A stretch of DNA of 64,000 nt from Mermis nigrescens (taxonomy: Eukaryota > Nematoda > Enoplea > Mermithida > Mermithidae). Below the pieces are notes generated by a model, which was not told the origin of the DNA, did not search any database, and saw only the letters and a list, made by a program, of their open reading frames with translations. The position numbers and the translations under genes were made by a program. Shown piece after piece: positions 1 to 10,112 of the stretch. Numbering within the stretch: the stretch's first letter is position 1; each line of letters starts with the position of its first letter. The stretch covers positions 1,560,785-1,624,784 of the forward strand of contig JAVLUZ010000145.1 in NCBI GenBank assembly GCA_036768485.1. Reading direction: 5' to 3'.

Positions 1-159
1 AAAAATGGTGGTATGGCGAAAAACTCCATTTTTCAACATTCCTCATCGAGCACTATCCATTGGCATTTAAAAATTTTGAAATAGAACAGAAATTTCAAAA
101 ATTGAATTCTGGGGGTATTCAAACTCAGGGGATGCATACTCCCCCAAGACCCACGTGTG
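1..159 (-). mobile_element. Family A MITE, cut by window start
   Basis: This is the left-truncated copy, in reverse orientation, ending CCCACGTGTG. Its body matches the other A copies (reverse of the motif TTGATGCCAATGGATAGTGC). Confidence 0.7.
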
Positions 160-164
160 GTACA

Positions 165-415
165 CACACATGGGCGTGGGGGGGTCTGGACCCCCCCAGA
201 AACCAAAAGACCCCCCAGAAATCAAAAGACCCCCCCAGAATTCAATTTTTGAAATTTTTTTTCGTTTTTTTCGCAGTTTTTTGATGCCAATGGATAGTGC
301 TTGATGAGAAACGTCGAAAAATGGTGTTTTTATCGCCATACCACCATTTTTAAGGCCATTTTTTGACCTTCAAAAAATCTTGGACCCCCCAGAATTTTCT
401 TGCTGCCCACGTATG
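165..415 (+). mobile_element. Family A MITE (hAT-like), 8-bp duplication
   Basis: The ends are CACACATGGGC and GCCCACGTATG. It is flanked by an exact duplication GTGGTACA (157-164 and 416-423). It landed at the outer end of the preceding A copy. Confidence 0.85.
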
Positions 416-1030
416 GTGGTACAGATTATAGTATGTAGTTGAGGATTGAGTGCATAGGAATTGAAAATATTGTAAGCCTTTTAAAATAATTAATTTCGTC
501 AAATTAAAAATTAAAAAGCCTGAGTCTCACTCAAAACTTGTAACTGTCTGTCAACCTTTTGACAAAGTTAGCGTTTCTTTTTATTCTTCGACTCATAGCC
601 TCTAAGAATGCTTAATTTTCCTGCTAACTACCGTTTGTGTACTATGCTCATCTTTTTGCTGTTATTTTGTTAAATATCCAATTTGCCTTACGCTAAGTGA
701 GCCGCGGTATTAGCGGATGTAGAACAGCTTTCTTAATATTGCCTACATCACTTATGCTGCATCTTTGGGAAGTTTTTAGACCTTTATGTATGTACCTATA
801 TTTACCTATCTAATGCTTGATTGATTGAACAATTTATTGATAGCTATTCTTGCGCTTTTCAGCTCTAACGCGAACATGCATCGATGGAATTTATGATAGC
901 ATTGTAGCAGATAATGGCATGATTTACATACCAGTTTATTTTCCATATTCCGTTATTCACTTATATTTTATACACATATTTGCATAACCTACGCCGCCTT
1001 TTGTCATGCATTTACTTTTATCTGTATGAA
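416..1030. other. AT-rich stretch, nothing recognised
   Basis: No open frame, repeat match or regulatory element could be supported here. Confidence 0.4.
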
Positions 1031-1048
1031 TAAATAAGGCATGGTTGC

Positions 1049-1215
1049 ACTGGACTACCAAAGGTCAAACAACTCTGTTTTATCCCCACTAAAATCGCTA
1101 CTGTACCATATTATAGTACCCTAAAATTTGTATGTACAAAATGTACAAAGAAATTTAGGGACCATCTTTGTAAATGTACAAACGGACCTTATACAAAAAA
1201 ACACTGGTGCCGACA
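1049..1215 (+). mobile_element. Family H fragment
   Basis: This is one terminal part of an H element: CTACTGTACCATATTATAGT, the GTACAAA motifs, and an end in ACAAAAAAACACTG. The other end is missing. Confidence 0.6.
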
Positions 1216-1282
1216 GTAAGCTGTACTCACAGGTTACAAAGAATTTTATGCATGAATAAAATAAAAAAAGACGAACATGTGC

Positions 1283-1352
1283 AAAATTCCGCAGTCAGGC
1301 ACATAGATCGACGTGTGATGGAGTCGATCCATGTGCCTGACTGCGGAATTTT
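1283..1352. repeat. Near-perfect 30-bp hairpin
   Basis: Arms 1283-1312 and 1323-1352 are reverse complements with one mismatch, around a 10-nt loop. The arm core is TTCCGCAGTCAGGCACAT. It follows directly on the H fragment but shares no sequence with it. Confidence 0.8.
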
Positions 1353-1359
1353 TAAAATG

Positions 1360-1837
1360 AACCCTTAATTTATTTCTAGCTTTAAGTCTAAAGTCAGACG
1401 TCATCTACAAAAGCACAGCGCAAGATAAACGGCGAAATATCGATCATTTTTCAATGAGAGGTGCTCATTGCAAAATAGTAACCTACTGCAAATAATAGTA
1501 AACGGGTAATATCTGTGCATACCAACATACATGCAAACGAACGTGTGCAGCTCTACGCATATTGCAGAGCATTACGCATCTAGCTTAATCGTATCGTTCA
1601 AAATAAAACTAATGAACTCTACATTCAAATTCTACAATTTTAAACTTCAAAATCCTCTAAATAGAAAATGGGCCGTAAGCGTTTTCAGCGATTTTTAGAT
1701 CTACAAAATATCAGTTTCTTCGCCGCTTTGCACCAAATAATCGTTTTTGACAGATTTGGTTCAATCTTTTAAGATCATTCTTACGTTTTAAAAAACATTC
1801 AGAAACGTTTGTTTTTGACGCGCATATACCCCAATCC
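1360..1837. other. AT-rich stretch, nothing recognised
   Basis: No gene or repeat could be supported. The sequence is degenerate and AT-rich. Confidence 0.35.
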
Positions 1838-2713
1838 ATACATGCACAGCATGGGAATTCTGAAAGGGGGGTGAAATTATAAAGTGCTTTTTTGGAATTC
1901 AAAAATGGTAGGTACGCGTCAAAAACATTGTTTTTCAGCATTTCTGACAATGCTCTATCTTTCTAGAGCAAAAAAAACAAAAAATTTCGAAAAAACAAAA
2001 AAGTCGGAACAAAATATAGGCAAGACCATAGGAGGGCGGCACCAAAATTCTAGGGGGTGCAACATTTTTCAAAGGTTAAAAATGGTGGTATGCAAAACTG
2101 GGGGTGGTGGGCACACATGGGCGTGGGGGATCTGGGGGGGGGGTCTGGACCCCCCCCCAGAAACCAAAAGACCCCCCAGAAATCAAAAGACCCCCCAGGA
2201 ATCAATTTTTGAAAATTTTTTTCGTTTTTTTCGCAATTTTTTGATGCCAATGGATAGTGCTTGATGAGAAACGTCGAAAAATGGTGTTTTTATCGCCATA
2301 TCACCATTTTTAAGGCCATTTTTTGACCTTCAAAAAATCTTGGACCCCCCCCAGAATTTTCTTGCTGCCCATGTATGGTGGTGGGTCGGGGTATGCACCC
2401 CCCTCCCCCGAGAAACCAAGATACCCCCAGAATTCAATTTTTAAACTTTTTATTTGTTTTTTTCTCGCAATTTTTGATGCCAATGGAGAGTGCTTGATGA
2501 GGAACGTTGAAAAATGGTGTTTTTTCGCCATACCAACGTTTTTAACGCCATTTTTTGACCTTTGAAAAATCTTGCAAACCCTTTCCCCATAATTTATACC
2601 CCCCACGCCCACGAAAAACGCTTAAAAAGCAATTTCCTATAAATTTTTCGGAACTTCCCTAAAATCGCCAATTCTGGGGGAGAGGGTGAAACCTCCCCAA
2701 GATCATGTATGCC
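1838..2713 (+). mobile_element. Family B element interrupted by family A copies
   Basis: The B left half (CATGCACAGCATGGGAATTC at 1840) and right half (AAAATCGCCAATTCTGGGGG to AGATCATGTATG) are separated by nested A copies at about 2030-2605. Confidence 0.6.
2112..2377 (+). mobile_element. Family A MITE nested in another A copy
   Basis: The ends are CACACATGGGC and GCCCATGTATG, with exact duplication GTGGTGGG (2104-2111 and 2378-2385). The flanking DNA (2030-2111 and 2378-2605) is itself family A sequence. Confidence 0.85.
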
Positions 2714-2890
2714 CCCCAGCCCGAAAAAATTTATAAACATTTTTGCGACTGATTTCGAGAATTCCCATGCTGTATGGTGGGACATTTCTATAGCCGAATT
2801 GGCCTCAAAAACTGATTGAACGTCGAGATACCTTGATACTCGTGATCAAACATGGGCGGGATCTGGATCACACGTTGGAGGGGGTTGCAC

Positions 2891-3128
2891 CATACGTGGG
2901 CAGCACCAAAGTTCTGGGGGTGGGTGCAAGATTTTTCAAAGGTCAGAAAATGGCCTTAAAAATGGTGGTATTGCTAAAAAATACCATTTTTCAACGTTTC
3001 TCATGGGGCACTATCCATTGGCATCAAAAAATTGCGGAAAAAATATTTTCTTAAATTGAATTCTGGGGGGTATTTTGGTTTCTCGGGGGTGCATACCCCC
3101 TTCCCTAATCCCCCCACGCCCAGGTGTG
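2891..3128 (-). mobile_element. Family A MITE
   Basis: The ends are CATACGTGGGC and GCCCAGGTGTG, with exact duplication GGTTGCAC (2883-2890 and 3129-3136). Confidence 0.87.
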
Positions 3129-3440
3129 GGTTGCACTCTCCAAAAGTTGAAAAACCCGCGCAGATTACTTTAGAGCCACAGAATTCTATTTTTAGTAACA
3201 TCTTTAGCGATTTTACCCAATCAGACCTCTAGAATTTTTAGTTGCTAATGTATGGTCTGAAACCCCCAGAATCTAGCGGGCCCAACCTCAAAAATCGGTA
3301 GACCCCCAGAATTGAATTTTTGGTACTTAACTATATAGTATGTGCATGTGTTTTTGGATTTTTGTTAGTTAAAAGTTTAACACTACTTAGACCTCAGAAT
3401 TTGCTTTTCACTTATGCATGCATGGTCTAGTCCCTAGATC
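3129..3440. repeat. Degenerate MITE debris
   Basis: Scattered pieces resemble family A (AGAATTGAATTTTTGG) and other G-rich ends. No intact boundary is visible. Confidence 0.35.
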
Positions 3441-3566
3441 ATAGGTGAGCCGCACCAAAATTCTGAAAGGGGTGCAAGATTTTTCGAAGTTCAAAAAATG
3501 GTCTTAAAAACGGTGGTATAGCGAAAAAACACCATGTTTCAACGTTTCTCAACGAGCACTCACTAT

Positions 3567-3831
3567 CATACCTGGGCGTGGGGGTTTGGGGTGTATGCAC
3601 CCCTTTCCCGAGAAACCGAAATACCCCCCAGAAATCAAAATACCCCCCCAGATTTCAATTTTTGAAATTTTTTTCATTTTTTCCGCAATTTTCTGATGCC
3701 AATGGATAGTGCTCGATGAGAAACGTTGAAAAATGGTGTTTTTCGCCATACCACAACTTTTAAGGCCATTTTTTGACCTTTGAAAAAATCTTGCACCCTT
3801 CCCCTTAGAACTTTGGTGCCGCCCACCTATG
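3567..3831 (+). mobile_element. Family A MITE nested in an older A copy
   Basis: The ends are CATACCTGGGC and GCCCACCTATG, with duplication CTCACTAT/CTCACTAC (7 of 8). The flanks 3445-3566 and 3832-3900 are reverse-oriented A sequence interrupted at the motif GAGCACTATCCATTGGC. Confidence 0.82.
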
Positions 3832-4062
3832 CTCACTACCATTGGCATCAAAAATGGCGAAAAAAACATAAGTTTTCAAACATTGAATTCTAGGGTTCCG
3901 GCAGACCCTTCTGAATCGATAGACCCTCTAGAATTGACCCTTGTCTTGTCATGTGCTTTATGAATTTTTGCCATTTTTACACCACCCAGAAACCACAGAC
4001 TTCGGCTGTACACGCGAAACTCCTAGCGATTGAATTGAGCTTTAACTAAGCAATCAATTAGA

Positions 4063-4425
4063 TCATACATTGCGCGCCTGTTCGAGCAATTTGTCGACCC
4101 GATGCAGAAAGTTGTCGTCGGGTCTGAGGGCCAAAATGACAAAATTCGAGCCCACAATACGAGTGTCGCGAACACGCACGAAACCGTGACGAGGGTAGAG
4201 AAAGGGCGACAGCGGGTAGGTGCCGAGTTGAGGGGTGTGCTCGTCAGGCTGCTTCTTGTAGTCGATCAGCAATCGTTGCGTCGTCGGCGGCATAGCGGCG
4301 GAGCGCGAGTCGCTGCTGAGACGGAACATGCTTTTCCGCTCAGCCGCCAAGTGATCACCGTCGTCGTCGTCCTTCTGCTTCGAATATGCACCATCACTCC
4401 AACTTATTTCCCTTAGTTTATCCAT
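4063..4425 (-). CDS. Uncharacterised 120-residue protein or exon
   Basis: ATG at 4425 (MDKLREISWSDGAYSKQKDD) runs open to TGA. GC content is near 50% against about 30% in the flanks, and the opposite strand in this interval is no better a candidate. The product has an acidic run (DDDDGD), a serine-rich middle, and a proline/aromatic stretch (TYPLSPFLYPRHGFVRVRD) followed by a hydrophobic strand (GSNFVILALRPDDNF) and a helix (HRVDKLLEQ). There is no signal peptide or membrane segment. I do not recognise the family. An in-frame TAG lies shortly upstream of the ATG, and an acceptor-like TTTATTTAG precedes it, so this may be the last exon of a spliced gene. No AATAAA was noted just downstream. 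Confidence 0.5.
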   Translation of the reverse strand: MDKLREISWSDGAYSKQKDDDDGDHLAAERKSMFRLSSDSRSAAMPPTTQRLLIDYKKQPDEHTPQLGTYPLSPFLYPRHGFVRVRDTRIVGSNFVILALRPDDNFLHRVDKLLEQARNV

Positions 4426-4918
4426 CACGTTCGAGGTAAATGTAAAATACTCGTAAATTAAAATGGCCTAAATAAACAACTGCCGTCGAGTAAAAAATTA
4501 ATGCAGTAGGTTAGCAAGAACGCTTTTTGGGTCCTGAATTTTCGTCTCTTTTTGCGTTTCAAAAACTAAGTGCACCTGCATGATTAGTCAGATGACGACT
4601 ATTGGGCGTCAGAGCAGCCATCTCTCGATTTCAATAGCTCATGCGAGTCGAAGCTGAAGGTTAACAACAAATGAGCTAACATATGTACACCTAACGGTAA
4701 GTTCAAAGATTTGTTTGCAACATGCACTTGCGTACGTATGTATGTACACACCCAGTTTAGCAATCTCTAGACTTTGTACGATTTCAAGTAGCGCGTCAGA
4801 TTGCGTCACGCGACTCAACGGAGCTACACGCATAATTTACATAGATAAATCGATTTTCGTATTCTACGGAAAAAGGCGCTGGCGTGATCATAAGCGCGAA
4901 TTCATGTGAAATAACCAA
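4426..4918. other. 5' flank of the uncharacterised CDS, nothing recognised
   Basis: No repeat family member or further exon could be supported. Two short opposing open frames at 4639-4909 look like chance. Confidence 0.35.
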
Positions 4919-4996
4919 CATGCACAGCATGGGAATTTTAGGGGGGTTGAGAATTTAAAAGTACATATCATTTTTGGGCCTAAAAATGGTGGGTAT

Positions 4997-5491
4997 CATG
5001 GGTGGGCGGCACCAAAGTTCTGAGGGGGGGGGGTGCAAGATTTTTTCAAAGGTCAAAAAATGGCCTTAAAACTGGTGGTATGGCGAAAAAACAACATTTT
5101 TCAACGTTTCTCATCGAGCACTTTCCATTGGCATCAAAAAATTTTGGAAAAAACGAAAAAAAATTCAAAAATTGAAATCTGGGTTGGTGAAAGAGACATC
5201 CATAGGTGGGCAGCACCGAAATTCTGGAAGGGGGTGAAAAACTTTCAAAGGTCAAAAAATGGTCTTAAAAGTGGTTGTATGGCAAAAAACACCATTTTTC
5301 GACGTTTCTCATTGAGCACTATCCAATGGCATCAAAAAATCGCTAGAAAAGCAAAAAAATTTCAAAATTTGAATTCTGGGGGTGGGGGTATTTTGATTTC
5401 TGGGGGGTATTTCAACTTCTGGGGGATGCATACCTCCCACGCCCATGTGTGGTGCATACCCCTTCCCCCAAACTCCCCACGCCCAAGTATG
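4997..5491 (-). mobile_element. Family A MITE within B, itself split by another A
   Basis: The ends are CATGGGTGGGC and GCCCAAGTATG, with exact duplication GTGGGTAT (4989-4996 and 5492-5499). An inner A copy occupies 5201-5452. Confidence 0.83.
5201..5452 (-). mobile_element. Inner family A MITE
   Basis: The ends are CATAGGTGGGC and GCCCATGTGTG. The right flank is GTGCATAC, the motif where other A-in-A insertions lie. The left duplication is not preserved. Confidence 0.65.
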
Positions 5492-5797
5492 GTGGGTATG
5501 CGTCGAAAACATCGGTTTTCAGTTGTTCTGACGATGCTCCATCTTTCTAGAGCATAAAAACAACAAATTTCGAAAAAATACAAAAAATTCGAACAAATTG
5601 AACAAAACAGTCAAAATATGAGTGGCGCGAAACGCCAAAAGACTTGACACTTTTGAGTAAATAGATGAATAAAATGCTTAAAACAGAACCTTTTCTACGA
5701 ATTTCTCGAAACTTTAAAAAATCGTGAATACGGGTGGGGGTGAAAGTTTTTCTAGGGGGATGAGGAACCCACCTCCCCAAAATCATGTAATGGGTCG

Positions 5798-6540
5798 AAC
5801 GTATTGTGCGGAAGGTTTTTGGATTCTGGTGGTCTAAACTCCCTGACTCCCCCTCGCGACCACTCACTAAGGATCCATTTGTGCGTAATTCTTTAGACGG
5901 TTCTCACGTGTGACTGCACACACATCGATACATATATGTACAACATATGTAACTTTTGTAACAACTTTGAATGACATTTGAGCATCATGAACCGAACCGA
6001 CCATATGTAGAACTAGCAGAGATGAATGCTCCGATGGAACAAAAAGGACGAATATACAACTTGGAATAAGGCATCATTAAGGACATAAAAGGAGGGGACT
6101 TGGGAAAAGCTACCTGCATATGTATGCCTGTAAACCTTGAATCTACTAAAAATTATATTTTCGCTAAAAAACGCAAGAAATCGAAGTATAGTCTATACTC
6201 CTCTGAAAGAAGCGTGCCTCCACAAAACATTGTTCACCGGCTCAGAAAAAAGAAAGTATGAGCAAGCTTTGATGTGCGTTAATAGCGGATTTAGTTAAAT
6301 CATATTTCTCTTTCAATACATATCCATAATCAATATTTAGTTAATCTTCAAAGGCTTTACAAATGAATTATAACAAGCAGACCACCATCTTGTTAATGGC
6401 TGCCCCCTGGCAATGCATGCCATAATTATGTCGTTTTTTGATTAGTGATCGCTTCTTTTCTAGGAATAAGCTATTGATATTGATGTCATTTATTTTTAAG
6501 TCGGAAATTCAACTCCCTTCTGCATGCCGCAGAATCTACT
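5798..6540. other. AT-rich stretch, nothing recognised
   Basis: No open frame or repeat could be supported between the B element and the tandem array. Confidence 0.35.
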
Positions 6541-8690
6541 TTGATTTTTTGCTTTTTTGAGAACACTTTGAAAAAAATTATGTTTTACAACGCTCTGGAA
6601 ATATAATAAATTTTTAGTATAAACTTTACACATCTACAATAACTGAATAATGCATACTTTACACAAGTACGGGGTTTTACAGAAAACCAACAATCAGATT
6701 CCTTGTCCTGAGATTATGGAGAACATTTTGGAATAACAAATTCTTGGTTGGCAACGCTCTTGAAATAAAATAAATCTTTGCTGTAAACTTTACACTTCTG
6801 CAATAACTGGATAGTCTAAAATTTACACAAGTAATGGATGTAGAGGAAAATAACAGTCATATTCGTAATTCTGACGCAACATACATTCTGAAAGATCAAG
6901 CTTTCGCAACGCTCTGGAACTAAAGTTAATTTTCAGTGTAAACTAGACGCAACTGCTGAATGTAAAGAAAGCATTGTTAGATATGTAATTCTGGCGCTAC
7001 GGAGAACATTTTGAAATTTACAACGCTCTGGAAACAAAAAAGATTGTTAGTGTAAACTCAACACCTCGACAATAAGTGAATAGTGCATAATTTACAGAAA
7101 TGCTAAGTTTAGAGAAAACCGATAGTCAGATTCGAAACACTGACGTTACGGAGAAAATTTTGAAATAAATTCACGTTTAGCAACACTCTTTAAGTGAAAT
7201 AAATTTTTAGTGCCGGCAATAAATAAATAGTGTAAGCTTTACACAAGTACTCGGTGTAGAGAAAACTGACAGACAGACAAAGTCGTAATTCTGACGCAAT
7301 ATACAATATTTTTAAAAAAATAAGCTTCTGCAACGCTCTGGAACTAAAGTTCATTTTTAGTGTAAACTTTACACAGCTGCTAAATGTAAAGGAAACATTC
7401 TCAGATTCGTTATTCTGGCGTTACGGAGAACATTTTGAAAAAATTCACGTTTTACAATGCTCTGGAAACAAAATAAATTATCAGTGTAAACTTAACACCT
7501 CGACAATAATTGAATAGCGCATAATTTACACAAATACTAAGTTTAGAGTAAACCAATAGTCAGATTCGAAATACTGACGTTACGGAGAACATTTTGAAAT
7601 AAATTCACGTTTTGCAGCGCTCTCGCAGTAAAATAAATTTGTAATGTTTGTAATAATTGAATAGTGTAAACTTTACACAAGTACTGGGTGTAGAGCTAGC
7701 TGACAGTCAGATTCGTAATTCTAATGCAACATGCAACATTTTGTAAAAAGTAAGCTTTCGCAACGCTCTGGAACTAGACTTAATTTTTAGTGTAAACTTT
7801 ACACAGTTGCTGAATGTAAAGAAAGCATTATCAGATTCGTTATTCTGGCGTTACGGAGAACATTCTGAAAAAATTCACGTTTTACAACGCTCTGGAAACA
7901 AAATAAATTATTAGCGTAGACTTAACACCACACGTGGGCGTGTTTGGGGGTTCGGGGTATGCACCCCCAGAAGTTGGAATACCCCCGCAGAAATCAAAAT
8001 ACCCCCAAGAATTGAATTTTTGAAATTTTTTTGCTGTTTCAGTGTTTTTTTGATGCCATTGGATAGTGCTCGATGAGAAACGTCGAAAAATAGTGTTTTT
8101 CGTATACGACCACTTTTAAGACCATCTTTTGACCTTTGAAAATTTTTTCACGGACTGAATAGTGCATAATTTACACAAATACTGGGTTAAGAGAAACCAA
8201 TTTTTATTGTAAACTTTACACCTCTACAAAAATTGAATCGTGTAAACTCTACACAAGTACTGGGTGTAGGGAAAGTCGACAGTCAGATTCGTAATTCTGA
8301 CGCAACATACAACATTTTGGAAAAACTTAGCTTTCGCAACGCTGCTGGAAGTAAAGCTAATTTTTAGTTTTAACTTTACACAGCCGCTGAATGTAAAGAA
8401 ATCATGGTCAGATTTGTTATTCTAACGTTACAGAGAATCCTTTGAAAGAATTAACGTTTCACAACGCTTCGGAAGTAAAATAAATTTTTAGTTTAACTGC
8501 ACCTCTACATTAAACGAATAATGCACTTTACACACATATACTAAGTTTAGAAAAAAGCAACAGTCAGATTCGTGGTCCTGCCTGAGGTTACAGTGAACAT
8601 TTAGAACAAAATCACGTTTTGCAGTGCTCTTGAAGTAAATTGATTTTTAGTGAAAACTTCACACTTACACCTCTACAATAACTCAATATT
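6540..8690 (+). repeat. Degenerate tandem array (~120-160 bp units)
   Basis: The motif CAACGCTCTGGAA recurs near 6588, 6749, 6906, 7023, 7330, 7450, 7755, 7888, 8338 and 8463. GTAAACTTTACAC and TTACGGAGAACATTTTGAA recur between. Spacings cluster near 120 and 157 bp, suggesting a higher-order pair of unit types. An A MITE fragment interrupts it. Confidence 0.8.
7929..8150 (+). mobile_element. Family A MITE in the tandem array, right end lost
   Basis: It starts CACACGTGGGC. The body runs to AAAATTTTTTCAC, where the array resumes. The C-rich right terminus is missing, so no duplication can be shown. Confidence 0.7.
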
Positions 8691-9990
8691 AGGTGTAATT
8701 AAACGCGCCTTCGCGCATGTATTTTCCTCGATTGCATTTTTATCATTAGAACCATGTCTTAACTCATATCGGGAGAAGTTGACAGACAAAAAGCTGCCTA
8801 AAATGTCTTTATTCACCCCAAAGTTGGAACTTTCACCTAAACTAACACAGTGTTGTGTTAAAAGAAAGGTGTACGATGCAAATACTGCCATATGTACGCC
8901 TTAATTTTAGAACGAGTTCGCTTCGCACCCTCCGGCCCATGACTGAGTAGTTGACAGACAAAAACGGTCGGAAACATGTTTTTCCTCAAACGTTAAACTT
9001 TAATTCACTACATCTAACTCTGCCTTGAGCTTACAGAAACTCGTCTAAGTGCGATATGTAACCCGTGCGACCTACTTTATTTTTATAACACTTCGCGCGT
9101 CTCGATTTATAACCGGAGCGATTAACATACTAAAAGAAGGTAAAAACGTGTGAAGAAATCCAGTTTAAGCCAGTTTCGGGCCCTTGAGTCGCAGTCAGTT
9201 TGCGTATGACAAAACTTTCGTCTCGCATCCTACTAGAGTCATTGACCAATCAAAAAAGGGAAGAAAAGGTGTTTTCACCCCATAGTACACCCCTGATTTC
9301 GAACTTCACTCCAAAAGTAACTCAGTATTGAGTGTTTTAAATGCAATTCACTGCGGCGTGTAGCCCTTGAAACGTACTTTATTTTAATTTTATTCAACAT
9401 GTCCCGATTTATAACCGGAGAAGCTGGCGGAGAAATGTGAGACAAAACCTGTTTTTAAACCATCCACCAGATTGTAAAGTTTGATCCCCTATATCTAACT
9501 CCATTTTGAGTGTAAAAAAGTTTGCTGGTAACCTGGAAGTAGCCGTTGAGTCGTAGTACATTTCTACCTAAAAAAATTTTTTGGTAGGCACTCTATAAGC
9601 GGAGTAGTTGACAGACAAGAGATGATCAAAGACTTGTTCTTTACCGCAGAGTTTGAACTTTATCTTACCTCAGAGTTTAAGTTATTTTACCCCAGAGAAC
9701 CCTTGAACGTACTTATTTTTATTAAACTTCGCACGTCTCGTATCACAACCGGAGCGATTGACAAACTGAAAGAAAGTGAAAATGTTTTTTCGTCCACCAC
9801 CAGAGTGCAAACTTTAAACTGCCAGAACTAAGTCCACATTGACTTTAAACGAATGCGGTCAAGTGAATAGTGCTCAGCCCTTTCCATAAATAACTTTGGA
9901 AAGGCCTATTAAGCAAGGAATTGGCAGACAAAAACAAGCCAAACATTCCACCAATGTTTTCTCAACCCAAGATCTTTCCACTCTTTACAT
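8690..9990 (+). repeat. Degenerate ~165-bp tandem array
   Basis: The motif CCGGAGNNGTTGACAGACAA recurs near 8770, 8940, 9108, 9230, 9412, 9596, 9747 and 9910, with divergence. An inverted piece of the same unit lies at 13600-13860. Confidence 0.7.
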
Positions 9991-10112
9991 TGCCACTCCA
10001 GTAGGTCACATTTCAAAAATTAAAGTGCCATCAAGCTTAATCAATTGTATACATAAAAACGGATGAAACAGAATGCAAAACTGAGTTAGAAAAGTTGTGT
10101 AACCGATCAGAA

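Larger units (their letters stand above)
4919..5797 (+). mobile_element. Family B element carrying two nested A copies
   Basis: The B left part (4919-4996) starts CATGCACAGCATGGG. The right part (5492-5797) has the family motif GATGCTCCATCTTTCTAGAG and ends CCCCAAAATCATG. Removing 4997-5491 plus one duplication restores a continuous B sequence. Confidence 0.75.

Noticed and set aside
4102..4416. A 104-codon + strand frame
   Set aside because: It is the antisense shadow of the 4063-4425 frame and has no protein-like features of its own.
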